DNA of 64,000 nt from Hyphomicrobiales bacterium (GTDB taxonomy: Bacteria; Pseudomonadota; Alphaproteobacteria; Rhizobiales; Rhizobiaceae): the NCBI GenBank assembly GCA_900472295.1, contig UCIA01000032.1:1-64000 (forward strand), read 5' to 3'. The translations under genes and the position numbers were made by a program. Below, one piece after another: positions 9,437 to 18,107 of this stretch; within the stretch, counting starts at the first letter, position 1, and each line of letters starts with the position of its first letter. The notes beneath the pieces were generated by a model. The model did no database searches. It worked only from the letters and a program-made list of their open reading frames with translations, and had not been told where the DNA came from.

Positions 9437-10465
9437 TTATGCCAGCCTTTGGCGAATGGTTTGCTTGAAGGCGTCGAGCAGCACGGCGGCGAGCACCAGC
9501 AGGCCGTGGATCACCTGGGTGAAGTTGGCCGGCAGGCCCATCAGGTTGATCGCCGTGTTGATGGAGGAGAGCAGCAGCACGCCGGCATAGACGCCGGGCA
9601 AGGTGCCGACGCCGCCTTTCAGGCTGACGCCGCCGATGACGACGGCGGCAAAGGCGTTGAACAACAGCCCGGTGCCGAGATTGGCCGTGGCGCCGGAAGT
9701 GCGGATGGCGAGCAGCCAGCCGGCGAGGCCTGCAATGGCGCCGGCAAGCACGAAGGCGATGACCAGATTGCGGTTGACGCGGATGCCGGCGCGGAAGGTT
9801 GCGGTCTCATTGCCGCCGATCATCATCAAATGCCGGCCGAAGGGGGTCTTGGCCATGACCAGCGAAGAGATGACGAAACAGGAAATCGCGATCCAGGCGG
9901 TGAGCGGCAGGCCGATCAGGCGCTGGATGGCGAACCACCGGATGGACGGCGCCAGATCCTGTGCCGAGCGGCCGCCGGAGATGACCAGCACCAGGCCGCG
10001 CACCCAGATGTAGGACGCCAGCGTGATGATGAAGGCGCTCATCTTCAACTTGACCACGAGGAAGCCGTTGAGGGCGCCGACGATGCCGCCGACGGCGAGC
10101 GCGGCCAGCAGCGATACCGGAACCATCAGCCACTGCGGACTAAGCTGTATGCCCAAGCCGATGCCCGACGAACAGAACAGGATGCCGACGGTCATGGCGC
10201 TGAGCGCGGCCACCGATTCCACCGACAGGTCCATATGGCCGGCGATGATGACCAGCGCCAGGCCGATCGACATCACGCCGAGCACGCTGGAGGCCTCGAT
10301 GATGTTGGCGAAAATGCCGAGCTGGAAATAGTTCGGTACGAAGATGGAGAAGACGATCAACACAAAGACCAGCATGAACCAGACGAGGTTGTCGAGGACG
10401 AACTCCAGGGCTTTGCGGCTGCGCGGGTTCATGGGCTGATCCGGTTGGCGCCCCCGCGAAATCAT
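9437..10465 (-). CDS. Ribose-type (CUT2) ABC transporter permease
   Basis: 342-residue permease of the RbsC/AraH family with about nine hydrophobic segments. The typical N-terminal stretch is LVWFMLVFVLIVFSIFVPNYF and the conserved central block is GHMDLSVESVAALSAMTVG. An alternative start at 10432 (MNPRSRK) is equally plausible because neither ATG has a strong ribosome site. The homodimer would work with the single-domain ATPase at 11664-12428 and the binding protein at 10580-11620. There is a 114-bp gap after the binding-protein gene. Confidence 0.92.
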   Translation of the reverse strand: MISRGRQPDQPMNPRSRKALEFVLDNLVWFMLVFVLIVFSIFVPNYFQLGIFANIIEASSVLGVMSIGLALVIIAGHMDLSVESVAALSAMTVGILFCSSGIGLGIQLSPQWLMVPVSLLAALAVGGIVGALNGFLVVKLKMSAFIITLASYIWVRGLVLVISGGRSAQDLAPSIRWFAIQRLIGLPLTAWIAISCFVISSLVMAKTPFGRHLMMIGGNETATFRAGIRVNRNLVIAFVLAGAIAGLAGWLLAIRTSGATANLGTGLLFNAFAAVVIGGVSLKGGVGTLPGVYAGVLLLSSINTAINLMGLPANFTQVIHGLLVLAAVLLDAFKQTIRQRLA

Positions 10466-10579
10466 CGTGATTTCGTTGGGATCAGGCGCGGTTCTAAATT
10501 CGCCAAGGCGTCCCTGTCGGACGCGGCGTTGTGAAGGTCAGGCTCCGGGCCTGGGCGGCCCGGAGCGCTCGCCAAGCGG

Positions 10580-11620
10580 CTATTCGACCGGCTTGATACT
10601 GTCCGTCGGCGGCTTCTGGTTGCCCCAGAAGGCCGGATTGTCGACGTTTTCCTTGGTGATGGCGGCACCCGGGATCTTGATGTTGGGTCCCCAGGCTTCC
10701 TTGGTCACGGTCGACTTCAAGCCGAGCACGTCATACTCGCCGGGCTTGATTTCCTGCTTGCCGGCGATCTTGTCCATGAACATGGCAACCGCTGCGGCCT
10801 GCGCGTAGAGCGGTTGCTCGACTTCGACGTTGAGCCAGCCCTTGCGGATCAGGCCGAGGCCTACCGGAGCGCCGTTCGAGCTCATCAGCATGACGTCGCC
10901 CGGTTTCTTGCCGGCAGCCTCGAGCGAGGCGACGGCAGCGACCGAGAGGTGCGCGGCATGGCTGAAGATCAGGTCGATGTCGGGGTTGGCGACCAGCTGG
11001 TCGGCAACGATGGTGCCGGCATTGCTGGCTTCCCACTGCATGGCGGGCAGCGAGATGATCTTGACATCCGGGAACGCCTTCATCTTCTCCTCAAAACCCT
11101 TCTGGATGTCGAGCGTGTAGGGATCGCCCGGATCGCCGAGCACCTGCAACACTTTGCCTTTCACCGAACCGTTCTTGGCTTTCAGAAGCTTTTCAGCCTG
11201 TTCGGCCGCGACATAGCCGATCTCGACCGTGCCCGCCACGGACGTGAAGTCGGACGGTGTCGAGGTGATCTGGCGGTCGAACTCGACCACCGGGATGCCG
11301 GCGGCACGTGCTGCCTCGATGGACGGCTTCAGCGCATTGAAATCGACGGCGGCGAGAATGATCGCCGCAGGCTTCAGCGCAATGACGTCGTTCATCTGCG
11401 ATTGCTGCGCATCGGTCTTGTTGTCGGCATTGAGTGTTTTCATCTCATAGCCGACCTGCTTGAGGAACAGCTCCAGCGCGCTCACCGAGCCGGTCTGGAA
11501 TTCATCGAGCAGGGTGGGGACCATGTAATATACGGTGCCCTTGGTCTGGGACATTGCCGGCGTGAGCGAGGCAAGAGCCAGTGCCAGGATACCGAAGACA
11601 AGAACCAATATTCGCTTCAT
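10580..11620 (-). CDS. Periplasmic sugar-binding protein, RbsB-like (CUT2)
   Basis: 346-residue binding protein of the ribose/galactose (peripla_BP_4) type. It has a Sec signal peptide (MKRILVLVFGILALALASLTPAMSQ). The fold signature is visible in KTDAQQSQMNDVIALKPAAIIL and GIPVVEFDR, followed by the second lobe with VLGDPGDPYTLDIQKGFEE. The ATG at 11620 was chosen over 11689 because GAGGAGCG lies just upstream and the peptide then begins with the signal sequence. The preceding ATPase gene is 43 bp away. The ligand is not inferable. Confidence 0.93.
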   Translation of the reverse strand: MKRILVLVFGILALALASLTPAMSQTKGTVYYMVPTLLDEFQTGSVSALELFLKQVGYEMKTLNADNKTDAQQSQMNDVIALKPAAIILAAVDFNALKPSIEAARAAGIPVVEFDRQITSTPSDFTSVAGTVEIGYVAAEQAEKLLKAKNGSVKGKVLQVLGDPGDPYTLDIQKGFEEKMKAFPDVKIISLPAMQWEASNAGTIVADQLVANPDIDLIFSHAAHLSVAAVASLEAAGKKPGDVMLMSSNGAPVGLGLIRKGWLNVEVEQPLYAQAAAVAMFMDKIAGKQEIKPGEYDVLGLKSTVTKEAWGPNIKIPGAAITKENVDNPAFWGNQKPPTDSIKPVE

Positions 11621-11663
11621 GTAGTTCGCTCCTCTTTTTGTAACCGGACCCCTCTTTTGTCCC

Positions 11664-12428
11664 TCAACCTGCCGGTCCGGCACCGGCAAGCGTCTCCCCG
11701 GTGATCATGTTGATCACCGCATCGGGACTTGTTTTGTTGCGTGCGACATCGCCTGCCACCACGCCCTGGCGGATCACCACGATCCGGTCGGCGACCTGAA
11801 AAGCCTGCTGCATGATGTGGGTGATGATGACGACGCCGATGCCCTGGTTGGCCACCTGGCGGATCATCTCGAGGCCGCGTCTGGTCTGTTCGACGCCGAG
11901 CGCGGCGAACGGCTCGTCGAGCAGCACAAGCTTGCCGCCCCAATGCACGAAGCGGTTGAGTTCGATGGCCTGGCGCTGGCCGCCCGAGAGGTGTTCGACA
12001 TTGGTGCGCAGCGAAGGAATGCGGGTGCCGGCACTGGCCAGCGCCTTGCCGACGACGGCCTCCATAGCGCGTTCGTCGAGGATCGGGATGCCGAGAACTT
12101 TTCTGGTGATCTCGCGGCCCATGAAAAAATTGGCGACGACGTCGACATTGGTGCAGAGCGACAGGTCCTGGTAGACGGTCTCGATGCCGGCAGCCTTGGC
12201 CTCGGCCGGCGTTTTCGCCAGAAACTCCTTGCCCTCGAACAGCATGCGGCCGGAACTCGGCTCCAGACCGCCGGCGATGATCTTGACCAGTGTCGACTTG
12301 CCGGCGCCGTTGTCGCCGAGCAGCGCCACGACTTCGCCCTTGCCGATCGAGAAGCTGATGCCCCTCAGCGCCTGGATGGCGCCGTAATTCTTGGTGACGT
12401 TTTCGAGTACCAGCAGCGGTTCGGTCAT
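11664..12428 (-). CDS. Sugar ABC transporter ATPase, single-domain RbsA/XylG type
   Basis: 254-residue ATPase resembling one half of the duplicated RbsA-type proteins. It shows Walker A LLGDNGAGKSTLVKIIAG, signature LSGGQRQAIELNRFV and Walker B LVLLDEPFAALGVEQ, ending with VVAGDVARNKTSPDAVINMITG. The single nucleotide-binding domain (E. coli RbsA has two, about 500 residues) is typical of the FrcA-like subgroup in rhizobia. It overlaps the ROK regulator stop by 4 bp (ATGA), implying translational coupling. Confidence 0.92.
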   Translation of the reverse strand: MTEPLLVLENVTKNYGAIQALRGISFSIGKGEVVALLGDNGAGKSTLVKIIAGGLEPSSGRMLFEGKEFLAKTPAEAKAAGIETVYQDLSLCTNVDVVANFFMGREITRKVLGIPILDERAMEAVVGKALASAGTRIPSLRTNVEHLSGGQRQAIELNRFVHWGGKLVLLDEPFAALGVEQTRRGLEMIRQVANQGIGVVIITHIMQQAFQVADRIVVIRQGVVAGDVARNKTSPDAVINMITGETLAGAGPAG

Positions 12429-13591
12429 GCCGCCACTCCTTTGCTGTGCATGAGGTCTGACCGGCGCTCGCGCTCGGCGATGAACATCTGGCCGAAGCGT
12501 GGCGACAGCACCCCGGAAACGGCCAATGCGGCGGCACCGCGCAGCACCGAATGCTGGCCGCCGGTAGCGACCATGACGCGAGGCGTCTTGCGATCGCGCC
12601 GCGCCGAGATCGAATTGGGAAGCTGGGCCGCCGCGCCGACGAGTTTTTCCAGGAGGTCGGTGGGCGCGAGCCCGCCGAGGATAACGGTTTCGGGGTCGAA
12701 CAGGTTTTCGATGGTGATGATGGCGTTGCGGAAGATCGGCGCGACTTCCGCCACCCAGGCGGCCTCGCCGATGTTGCGGCGGCGCAGCGCTTCCAGCGAG
12801 AGATAGCGTTCGAGGCAGCCATGGTTGCCACAGGGACAGAGTTCGCCGTCGGGAACAGCCGGAATGTGTCCGATTTCGCCGGCATTGCCCCAGGCGCCGC
12901 GCATCACCGCGCCGTCATGGACGATGGCGCCGCCGAGGCCGACGCCGAAATAGAGGTAGTAATATTCGGAATAGCTGGCGCCGAGGCCATAGAGCCGCTC
13001 ACCCATTGCAGCCGCCGCCATGTCGGTTTCGAAGAAAGCCGGCAGCCCGGTCGACGCCGTCAGCCGTTCCGGCAGCGCCACATCCTTCCAGCCGGCCATG
13101 GTCGTCGGGCCGACAAAACTCATCGATTCCACGCCGAATGGTCCGGGCAGGGCCATGCCGATGCCGAGCACCCGCCCACCGGGCCGTAACGCTGTCAATT
13201 CGGGCACTATCGCGCCGATCAGCTCGAAGGCGTGGTCGGGCGTCGCGTGCGGCGCCTCGCGATGCGTGCTTTCGATGACATCGCCGCTCAGATTGATCAG
13301 CGCCGCGTCGATGCCCAGCGGGGTGAGGTGAACGCCGACGGCATAGCCGCCCTCCGGGTTGATCCTCAGCGTCGCCGGCGGCAGTCCGCGCCCGCGCGGC
13401 TCTTCGCGCAGCGACAGCACATAGCCGTGCTCTTCAAGCTCGCGAACGATGGTCGAAACAGTCTGGACGGTGAGGCCGACGCGGCTGGCAATGTCGCCAC
13501 GGGCAATGGGGCCGTGCAGGCGGATGGACTCCAGCACGATGCGCCGGTTGTAAGGCCGCCCGAACTCCTGATTGGTTCCCCGCAGTGCCAT
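12425..13591 (-). CDS. ROK-family transcriptional regulator
   Basis: 388-residue repressor with an N-terminal winged helix-turn-helix (residues about 15-75: GPIARGDIASRVGLTVQTVS) and a ROK sugar-kinase-like domain. The domain shows GIGMALPGPF, FGVGLGGAIVHDGAVMRGAWG and the zinc motif CPCGNHGCLERY. It heads the operon with the CUT2 transporter and probably regulates it in response to a sugar or sugar phosphate. Divergent from the M24 gene across a 214-bp gap, where the inverted repeat GACAGG/CCTGTC (13666-13701) could be a site. Confidence 0.93.
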   Translation of the reverse strand: MALRGTNQEFGRPYNRRIVLESIRLHGPIARGDIASRVGLTVQTVSTIVRELEEHGYVLSLREEPRGRGLPPATLRINPEGGYAVGVHLTPLGIDAALINLSGDVIESTHREAPHATPDHAFELIGAIVPELTALRPGGRVLGIGMALPGPFGVESMSFVGPTTMAGWKDVALPERLTASTGLPAFFETDMAAAAMGERLYGLGASYSEYYYLYFGVGLGGAIVHDGAVMRGAWGNAGEIGHIPAVPDGELCPCGNHGCLERYLSLEALRRRNIGEAAWVAEVAPIFRNAIITIENLFDPETVILGGLAPTDLLEKLVGAAAQLPNSISARRDRKTPRVMVATGGQHSVLRGAAALAVSGVLSPRFGQMFIAERERRSDLMHSKGVAA

Positions 13592-13805
13592 TGTCCCTCT
13601 CCCCTGGGAGAGGCGAGACTTGCACAGGCAATTTATTCAGTCAAATGGAATTCAAAAATAATTTGTGACAGGGTCGGACCAAGGTGCAGGACCTGTCCCA
13701 TGCGTCGCGCTGGCCGATTGCAGCCGGGTTGAAAGCACTTCAATGGTGAATGATGTCAGCGGAGCGCGGGGCTTGCCCGACCAAAATATCCAGCAGGGAA
13801 AACAG

Positions 13806-14987
13806 ATGATCGAACTGCCCTTTGCGCGCGACGAGTACCAGCAGCGGCTCAAGAGGATCCGCGCCGAGATGGCGGCGCGCGGGATGGAACTGCTTGTCGT
13901 CAACGATGTGGCCAACCAGCACTACATCACCGGCTATGATGGCTGGTCGTTCTACACGCCGCAGGTGGTCTTGGTCCCAATCGAAGAGGAGGCCGAGCCG
14001 GTCTGGATCGGCCGCGCCATGGATGCCGCCGGCGGCCTGCTGACGGCCTGGATGAAGCCGGAGAATGTCGTCGGCTTCCCGGAAGATCATGTCCAGCGCG
14101 CCGACCGTCATCCGATGGATTGGATCGCGGCCTGGATTGTCGCCAAGGGCTGGGGCGCGAGGCATATCGGCATCGAGCTCGAAGCGTATTATTTCTCGCC
14201 GAAGGCGCACGCCCGGCTTATCGCTGGACTGCCCAATGCAAAATGGCACGACGCCGATCTGCTGGTGAACTGGATCCGCGCCGTCAAATCGGCGCCAGAA
14301 ATCGCCTTTCTGCGCAAGGCGTCGACCTTGGCCGAAGCGGCGGTTTCGCGAGCCTTCGAGGTCATCGCGCCCGGCGTGCGCGAATGCGATGCGATCGCGG
14401 CCATCCAGGCAGCACAGATTGCCGGCAGTCCGGACTTTGCCGGCGATATCACAGCACTGCCACCAACCATTCTTGGCGGCGAGAATGCATCCGCCCCGCA
14501 CATCATGTGGAGCGACAGGCGGTTCGGCAAGGACGAGACGATCGCGCTCGAACTCGCCGGCGTCTGCCGCCGCTATGCCGCCGGTCTCGCCAGGACGATG
14601 CAGCTCGGCAAGACGCCGACGCGTGTGGCCGACACGGCAAAGGCGGTGATCGAAGGCATGGATGCGGTGCTCGACGCGGTCCGGCCGGGCACGTCAGCCG
14701 AGGCGGTTGAAGCTGCCTGGCGCAAGGTCATCCAGCGCTACGGGCTGAAAAAGGAATCGCGCATCGGCTATTCCATCGGCGTCGCTTATCCCCCGGATTG
14801 GGGCGAACACACAATCAGCCTGAGGCCCGGCGACAAGACGGTGCTGCAGCCCGGCAATGTCGTGCATTCCATTCTCGGCATGTGGATGGATGGCTGGGGC
14901 ATAGAGGTCAGCGAGACCATTCTGGTGACCGAGACGGGCCATGAGACGCTGACCAAATTCCCGCGAGACATTCATGTCAAATCCTGA
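13806..14987 (+). CDS. M24-family creatinase / ectoine-hydrolase-like protein
   Basis: 393-residue pita-bread-fold protein with an N-terminal creatinase domain (residues 1-150) and a C-terminal M24 domain. The segment SRIGYSIGVAYPPDWGEHT (about 317-335) and the ending are characteristic of the DoeA/EutD (ectoine hydrolase) and creatinase branch. The dinuclear metal ligands of true M24 aminopeptidases appear replaced: ALELAGVCRRYAAGLART stands where D-x-G ... SDxTRT is expected, and GYSIG where GHGIG is expected. A metal-independent amidinohydrolase or amide hydrolase is therefore likely. The start at 13806 follows CAGGGAAAACAG. No other ectoine genes are near, so no symbol is assigned. Confidence 0.82.
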   Translation: MIELPFARDEYQQRLKRIRAEMAARGMELLVVNDVANQHYITGYDGWSFYTPQVVLVPIEEEAEPVWIGRAMDAAGGLLTAWMKPENVVGFPEDHVQRADRHPMDWIAAWIVAKGWGARHIGIELEAYYFSPKAHARLIAGLPNAKWHDADLLVNWIRAVKSAPEIAFLRKASTLAEAAVSRAFEVIAPGVRECDAIAAIQAAQIAGSPDFAGDITALPPTILGGENASAPHIMWSDRRFGKDETIALELAGVCRRYAAGLARTMQLGKTPTRVADTAKAVIEGMDAVLDAVRPGTSAEAVEAAWRKVIQRYGLKKESRIGYSIGVAYPPDWGEHTISLRPGDKTVLQPGNVVHSILGMWMDGWGIEVSETILVTETGHETLTKFPRDIHVKS

Positions 14988-15032
14988 CCGGCCAGTCGCT
15001 GCGGATGGCGTCCGCGCCTGACGGGGATCCGC

Positions 15033-15788
15033 TCAGTATCGGATCGCCCGCCGCTCGATCAGCACCACGAGGCAAAACAGTACGATCGACAGGCCCGAGG
15101 ACAGCACGATCGCTGCGTAAAGGCGGTCCGACTGGTAGTTGAAGGACGCCTGGATGATCAGCGCGCCGAGGCCTTTGTCGGAGCCGATCCATTCGCCGAC
15201 GATCGCGCCGATGACGGCTGTGGCCGAGGCGATCCTGAGTGACGAGAACAGCATCGGCAGCGCGCGCGGCAGACGCAGGCTCCAGAACACTTCCCAGCGC
15301 GTCGCCGACAGCACGCGAAACAGCTCGTGCTCGTTGCTGCTGGCCGAACCCAGGCCGCGGATCATGTTGACCAGCGTCGGGAAGAAACAGATCACCGCGG
15401 CAATGACGATCTTCGGTGTCATGCCCAGGCCGAAGATCAGCAGGATGATCGGCGACAGCGCCAGGATCGGAATGGTGTTGAAGAACAGCACGATCGGGAA
15501 ATAGGCCGCCTGCAGCACGCGGTTGTGCACGAACAGCACCGCCAGCACCACCGCGGCGAGATTGCCGATGACGAAGCCGGCCAGCGCCTCGATCAGCGTC
15601 GGCCACAGATTGCCGAGCAGCAGCGGATAGCTCTTCTGGAAGACACTCAGGATCGCGGTTGGCGTTGGCACGATATAGGCCGGCACGCCGAGCCAGGGCA
15701 GCAGGAACTGCCATGCCAGCAGGATGGAAGCGGCGCCCAGGACGGGCAGGGCGATCGCCAGCGTCGGTGGCAAAGGCTCCTGTCTCAT
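15033..15788 (-). CDS. ABC transporter permease, SsuC/TauC/ThiX type
   Basis: 251-residue permease of the nitrate/sulfonate/taurine/pyrimidine-precursor family with about six membrane segments and the conserved core FNTIPILALSPIILLIFGLG. The EAA-like loop sits at ELFRVLSATRWEVFWSLRLP. The start at 15788 overlaps the ATPase stop by 4 bp (ATGA), which decides it over longer upstream frames. It is the last gene of the six-gene leftward operon. Confidence 0.92.
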   Translation of the reverse strand: MRQEPLPPTLAIALPVLGAASILLAWQFLLPWLGVPAYIVPTPTAILSVFQKSYPLLLGNLWPTLIEALAGFVIGNLAAVVLAVLFVHNRVLQAAYFPIVLFFNTIPILALSPIILLIFGLGMTPKIVIAAVICFFPTLVNMIRGLGSASSNEHELFRVLSATRWEVFWSLRLPRALPMLFSSLRIASATAVIGAIVGEWIGSDKGLGALIIQASFNYQSDRLYAAIVLSSGLSIVLFCLVVLIERRAIRY

Positions 15789-16558
15789 GAGGCCAGTTCC
15801 AGCGCCTTGCGCAGTTCCGCCATGGCCGCGACGATGGCGGGATCTTCGCGCGAACAACGGTTGCCGTCCTGCTTGAACGGCCGCATGTCCAGATCCTTGA
15901 CCAGCCGTCCGGGATTGGCGGCAAGCACGATCACCCGTTCGCCGAGATAGGCGGCCTCGGCGATCGAATGGGTTACGAACAGGATGGTCGTGCCGCTGCG
16001 CCGCCACAGCGCCAGCAACTCGTCATTGAGACGGTCGCGGGTGATTTCGTCGAGCGCGCCGAACGGCTCGTCCATCAACAGCAGCTTCGGCTGTCCGAGC
16101 AGCGCGCGGGCGATCGCCACGCGCTGCCGCTGGCCACCGGAAAGCTGATGCGGCAGGCGCTCGCCGAAGCCGCCGAGGCCCATCAGCTCCAGCAGTTCAT
16201 CGCTGCGATCCTCGATCTGGCGGGTCAGGCTGCCTTGGCCGACGCCGAGCGGCAAACGCACATTGTCGCGTACGCTGCGCCAGGGCAGCAGCGTTGAATC
16301 CTGGAAGACGAAGCCGACATCCCGGCGCGAACGCACAGCGTGGGGCGTGTCGCCAAGCACGCTGATCGTGCCGCCAAGCGGGTCGAGCAAATCGGCAACG
16401 ACCCGCAGCAATGTCGACTTGCCGCAGCCCGATGGCCCCAGGATCGACAGGAACGAGCCGGCCGCGACGGTCAGGTCGAGGCCGGTGAGCACTTTGACGG
16501 CCGAATGCCGGCCGCCATAGCCGACATCGAGCCTTCTCGCCTCGATCGCGCTTGTCAT
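15785..16558 (-). CDS. ABC transporter ATPase, SsuB/TauB type
   Basis: 257-residue ATPase with Walker A LGPSGCGKSTLLRVV, Q-loop VFQDSTLLPWRSV (the WRSV extension is typical of the SsuB/TauB/ThiZ group), signature LSGGQRQRVAIARALL and Walker B LLLMDEPFGALDEITRD. Start and stop overlap both neighbours (TGATG with the binding protein, ATGA with the permease), so the transporter is tightly coupled. Confidence 0.94.
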   Translation of the reverse strand: MTSAIEARRLDVGYGGRHSAVKVLTGLDLTVAAGSFLSILGPSGCGKSTLLRVVADLLDPLGGTISVLGDTPHAVRSRRDVGFVFQDSTLLPWRSVRDNVRLPLGVGQGSLTRQIEDRSDELLELMGLGGFGERLPHQLSGGQRQRVAIARALLGQPKLLLMDEPFGALDEITRDRLNDELLALWRRSGTTILFVTHSIAEAAYLGERVIVLAANPGRLVKDLDMRPFKQDGNRCSREDPAIVAAMAELRKALELAS

Positions 16559-17604
16559 CAGGCCGCGGGCGCGTCGAGCTTGGGCCGCTCAGTGGCCGAC
16601 AATTCGAGGATTTTGGTGGTGTAGACGTCAGCCGCGGCCGGACGTCCGTTCGGGTATTGCCCGACCTTGTCCAGCAGCGCCAATTGCTCCTCGATCGAAG
16701 CCGGGTCGAAGGTTCCCCAGCCGTCCTTGGCCGTCGCGCCGTCGAAGGAGAGTTTCAGCACCAGATTGACGGTCTTTTCTTCCCAGCCGAGATCCATTTC
16801 CGGATAGGCGGCGACCATTGTCTTTACCGCTTCCTGCGGATTGGCGTGCACCCAGCCCCAGCCCTTGGCGACGGCGCCGATGAACTTGGCCAGCGTTTCC
16901 GGATCTTTCTCGATCGCGGCGTCGGTGGCGAAATAGACGTCGGCATAGGAGTTCAGGCCGAGGTCGCGCACGAGAAGATCAATGCGGTCGTCGCCGACGA
17001 CGCTGAGCGCCTGCGTGTTGGTGATCCAGCCGCCAATGGCGTCGACATCGCCGCGCACCAGCGGTCCCTTGTCGAAGCCGACATTGACGACGGTGACGTC
17101 AGCCGGGTCGATGCCGTTCTTGGCCAGGATCTCATCGATGACGAAGCGGGCCGTCGGCTGGATGCCGATCTTCTTGCCTTTGAGGTCGGCAACGCCGCGG
17201 ATCGGCTTGGCCGGCTTGGAGGTGAAGGCATAGGGGCCGGTGCGGAAGCCGCAGGCGATGATCTTGACCGGCACGCCGCTGGCGCGCGCGGCAAACAGCT
17301 GCGGCGTTTCGGAGAACTGGCCGAGCTGGGCGGAACCCGAGACGACCGGCGGCACGGTCGCGGAATTCGGCCCGCCCGGGCTGAATTCCACGTCGAGGCC
17401 GGCGTCTTTGAAATAGCCATTGGCGACGGCGGCGATGTCGCCGATCTGGCCGTTCGACACCAGCCAGTCATACTGGATGACGACCTTGCCGGCCGCTCTG
17501 GCGCCCGGTGTCAGCACCAGCTGCATGCCGGCGGATGCAGCCGCCACGGCGGCGATGCCGGAGGTCACGAAGTTGCGGCGGTTCAGTTCAAAGTTCCCAC
17601 TCAT
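16558..17604 (-). CDS. NMT1/THI5-like ABC substrate-binding protein, Tat-type signal
   Basis: 348-residue binding protein of the SsuA/NMT1 family. The N-terminus has a twin-arginine-like LNRRNFVTSG followed by an Ala-rich core and cleavage near ARAAG. The body includes VVIQYDWLVSNGQIGDIAAVANGYFKDAGLDVEF and LKGKKIGIQP, typical of pyrimidine-precursor, sulfonate and nitrile binders. It lies 63 bp after the VOC gene. The Tyr/Trp-rich pocket region (YDWL) is as in thiamine-precursor binders, but the ligand is unknown. Confidence 0.9.
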   Translation of the reverse strand: MSGNFELNRRNFVTSGIAAVAAASAGMQLVLTPGARAAGKVVIQYDWLVSNGQIGDIAAVANGYFKDAGLDVEFSPGGPNSATVPPVVSGSAQLGQFSETPQLFAARASGVPVKIIACGFRTGPYAFTSKPAKPIRGVADLKGKKIGIQPTARFVIDEILAKNGIDPADVTVVNVGFDKGPLVRGDVDAIGGWITNTQALSVVGDDRIDLLVRDLGLNSYADVYFATDAAIEKDPETLAKFIGAVAKGWGWVHANPQEAVKTMVAAYPEMDLGWEEKTVNLVLKLSFDGATAKDGWGTFDPASIEEQLALLDKVGQYPNGRPAAADVYTTKILELSATERPKLDAPAA

Positions 17605-17667
17605 TTTTCGCTCCTGTTGCGAGAGTTTTCCTCTTCATTGCGCACCGCTCCCAACGGCGCGCTGTCG

Positions 17668-18105
17668 TCACGGCTTTTCGTCGTGGTAGTCGCCGGGGCC
17701 GCCGTCGAGCCAGGCGTATAGTTCCCAAAGCGTATCGTCCGGGTCGGTGAAATAGGCGCAGCGCGCGTTCCAGACATAGTTTTCGGGCGGGCCGTAGAAG
17801 GGCACGCCTTTTGCGCTGAGTTCGCCATACAGCCGGTCGATGTCGCCGGGCGTATCGAGCTTCACCGCCACGCAGACCTTGTGCGCCTGGCGCGGTGATT
17901 TGAGCTTCGACACGCCGGTGTGCTGACTGATGTGGTCGATCTCCCACGCCGCGAGCGTCACGCCCTCGCCATGGAAATCGGCAAAACCTTCAGCGCGCCG
18001 GCGCAGCCGGAAGCCGAGTTTGTCGACATAGAAATCCACGGTGCGGCCGATATCCTCGACCAGCAGGCAGACATCTGAAATCGCGTGGTCGGTTCCGAGC
18101 GGCAT
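17668..18105 (-). CDS. VOC/glyoxalase-family protein
   Basis: 145-residue vicinal-oxygen-chelate protein made of two beta-alpha-beta modules. The first begins AISDVCLLVEDIGRTVDFYVDKLGFRL and the second VCVAVKLDTPGDIDRLYGELSAKGVPFYGPP, with YFTDPDDTLWELYAWLDG at the end supplying the metal-ligand Glu. It is 2 bp after the GntR regulator, inside the hydroxyacid-dehydrogenase/transporter operon. Likely a lyase, dioxygenase or isomerase in the same catabolic route; the reaction cannot be called. Confidence 0.85.
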   Translation of the reverse strand: MPLGTDHAISDVCLLVEDIGRTVDFYVDKLGFRLRRRAEGFADFHGEGVTLAAWEIDHISQHTGVSKLKSPRQAHKVCVAVKLDTPGDIDRLYGELSAKGVPFYGPPENYVWNARCAYFTDPDDTLWELYAWLDGGPGDYHDEKP

Positions 18106-18107
18106 GG

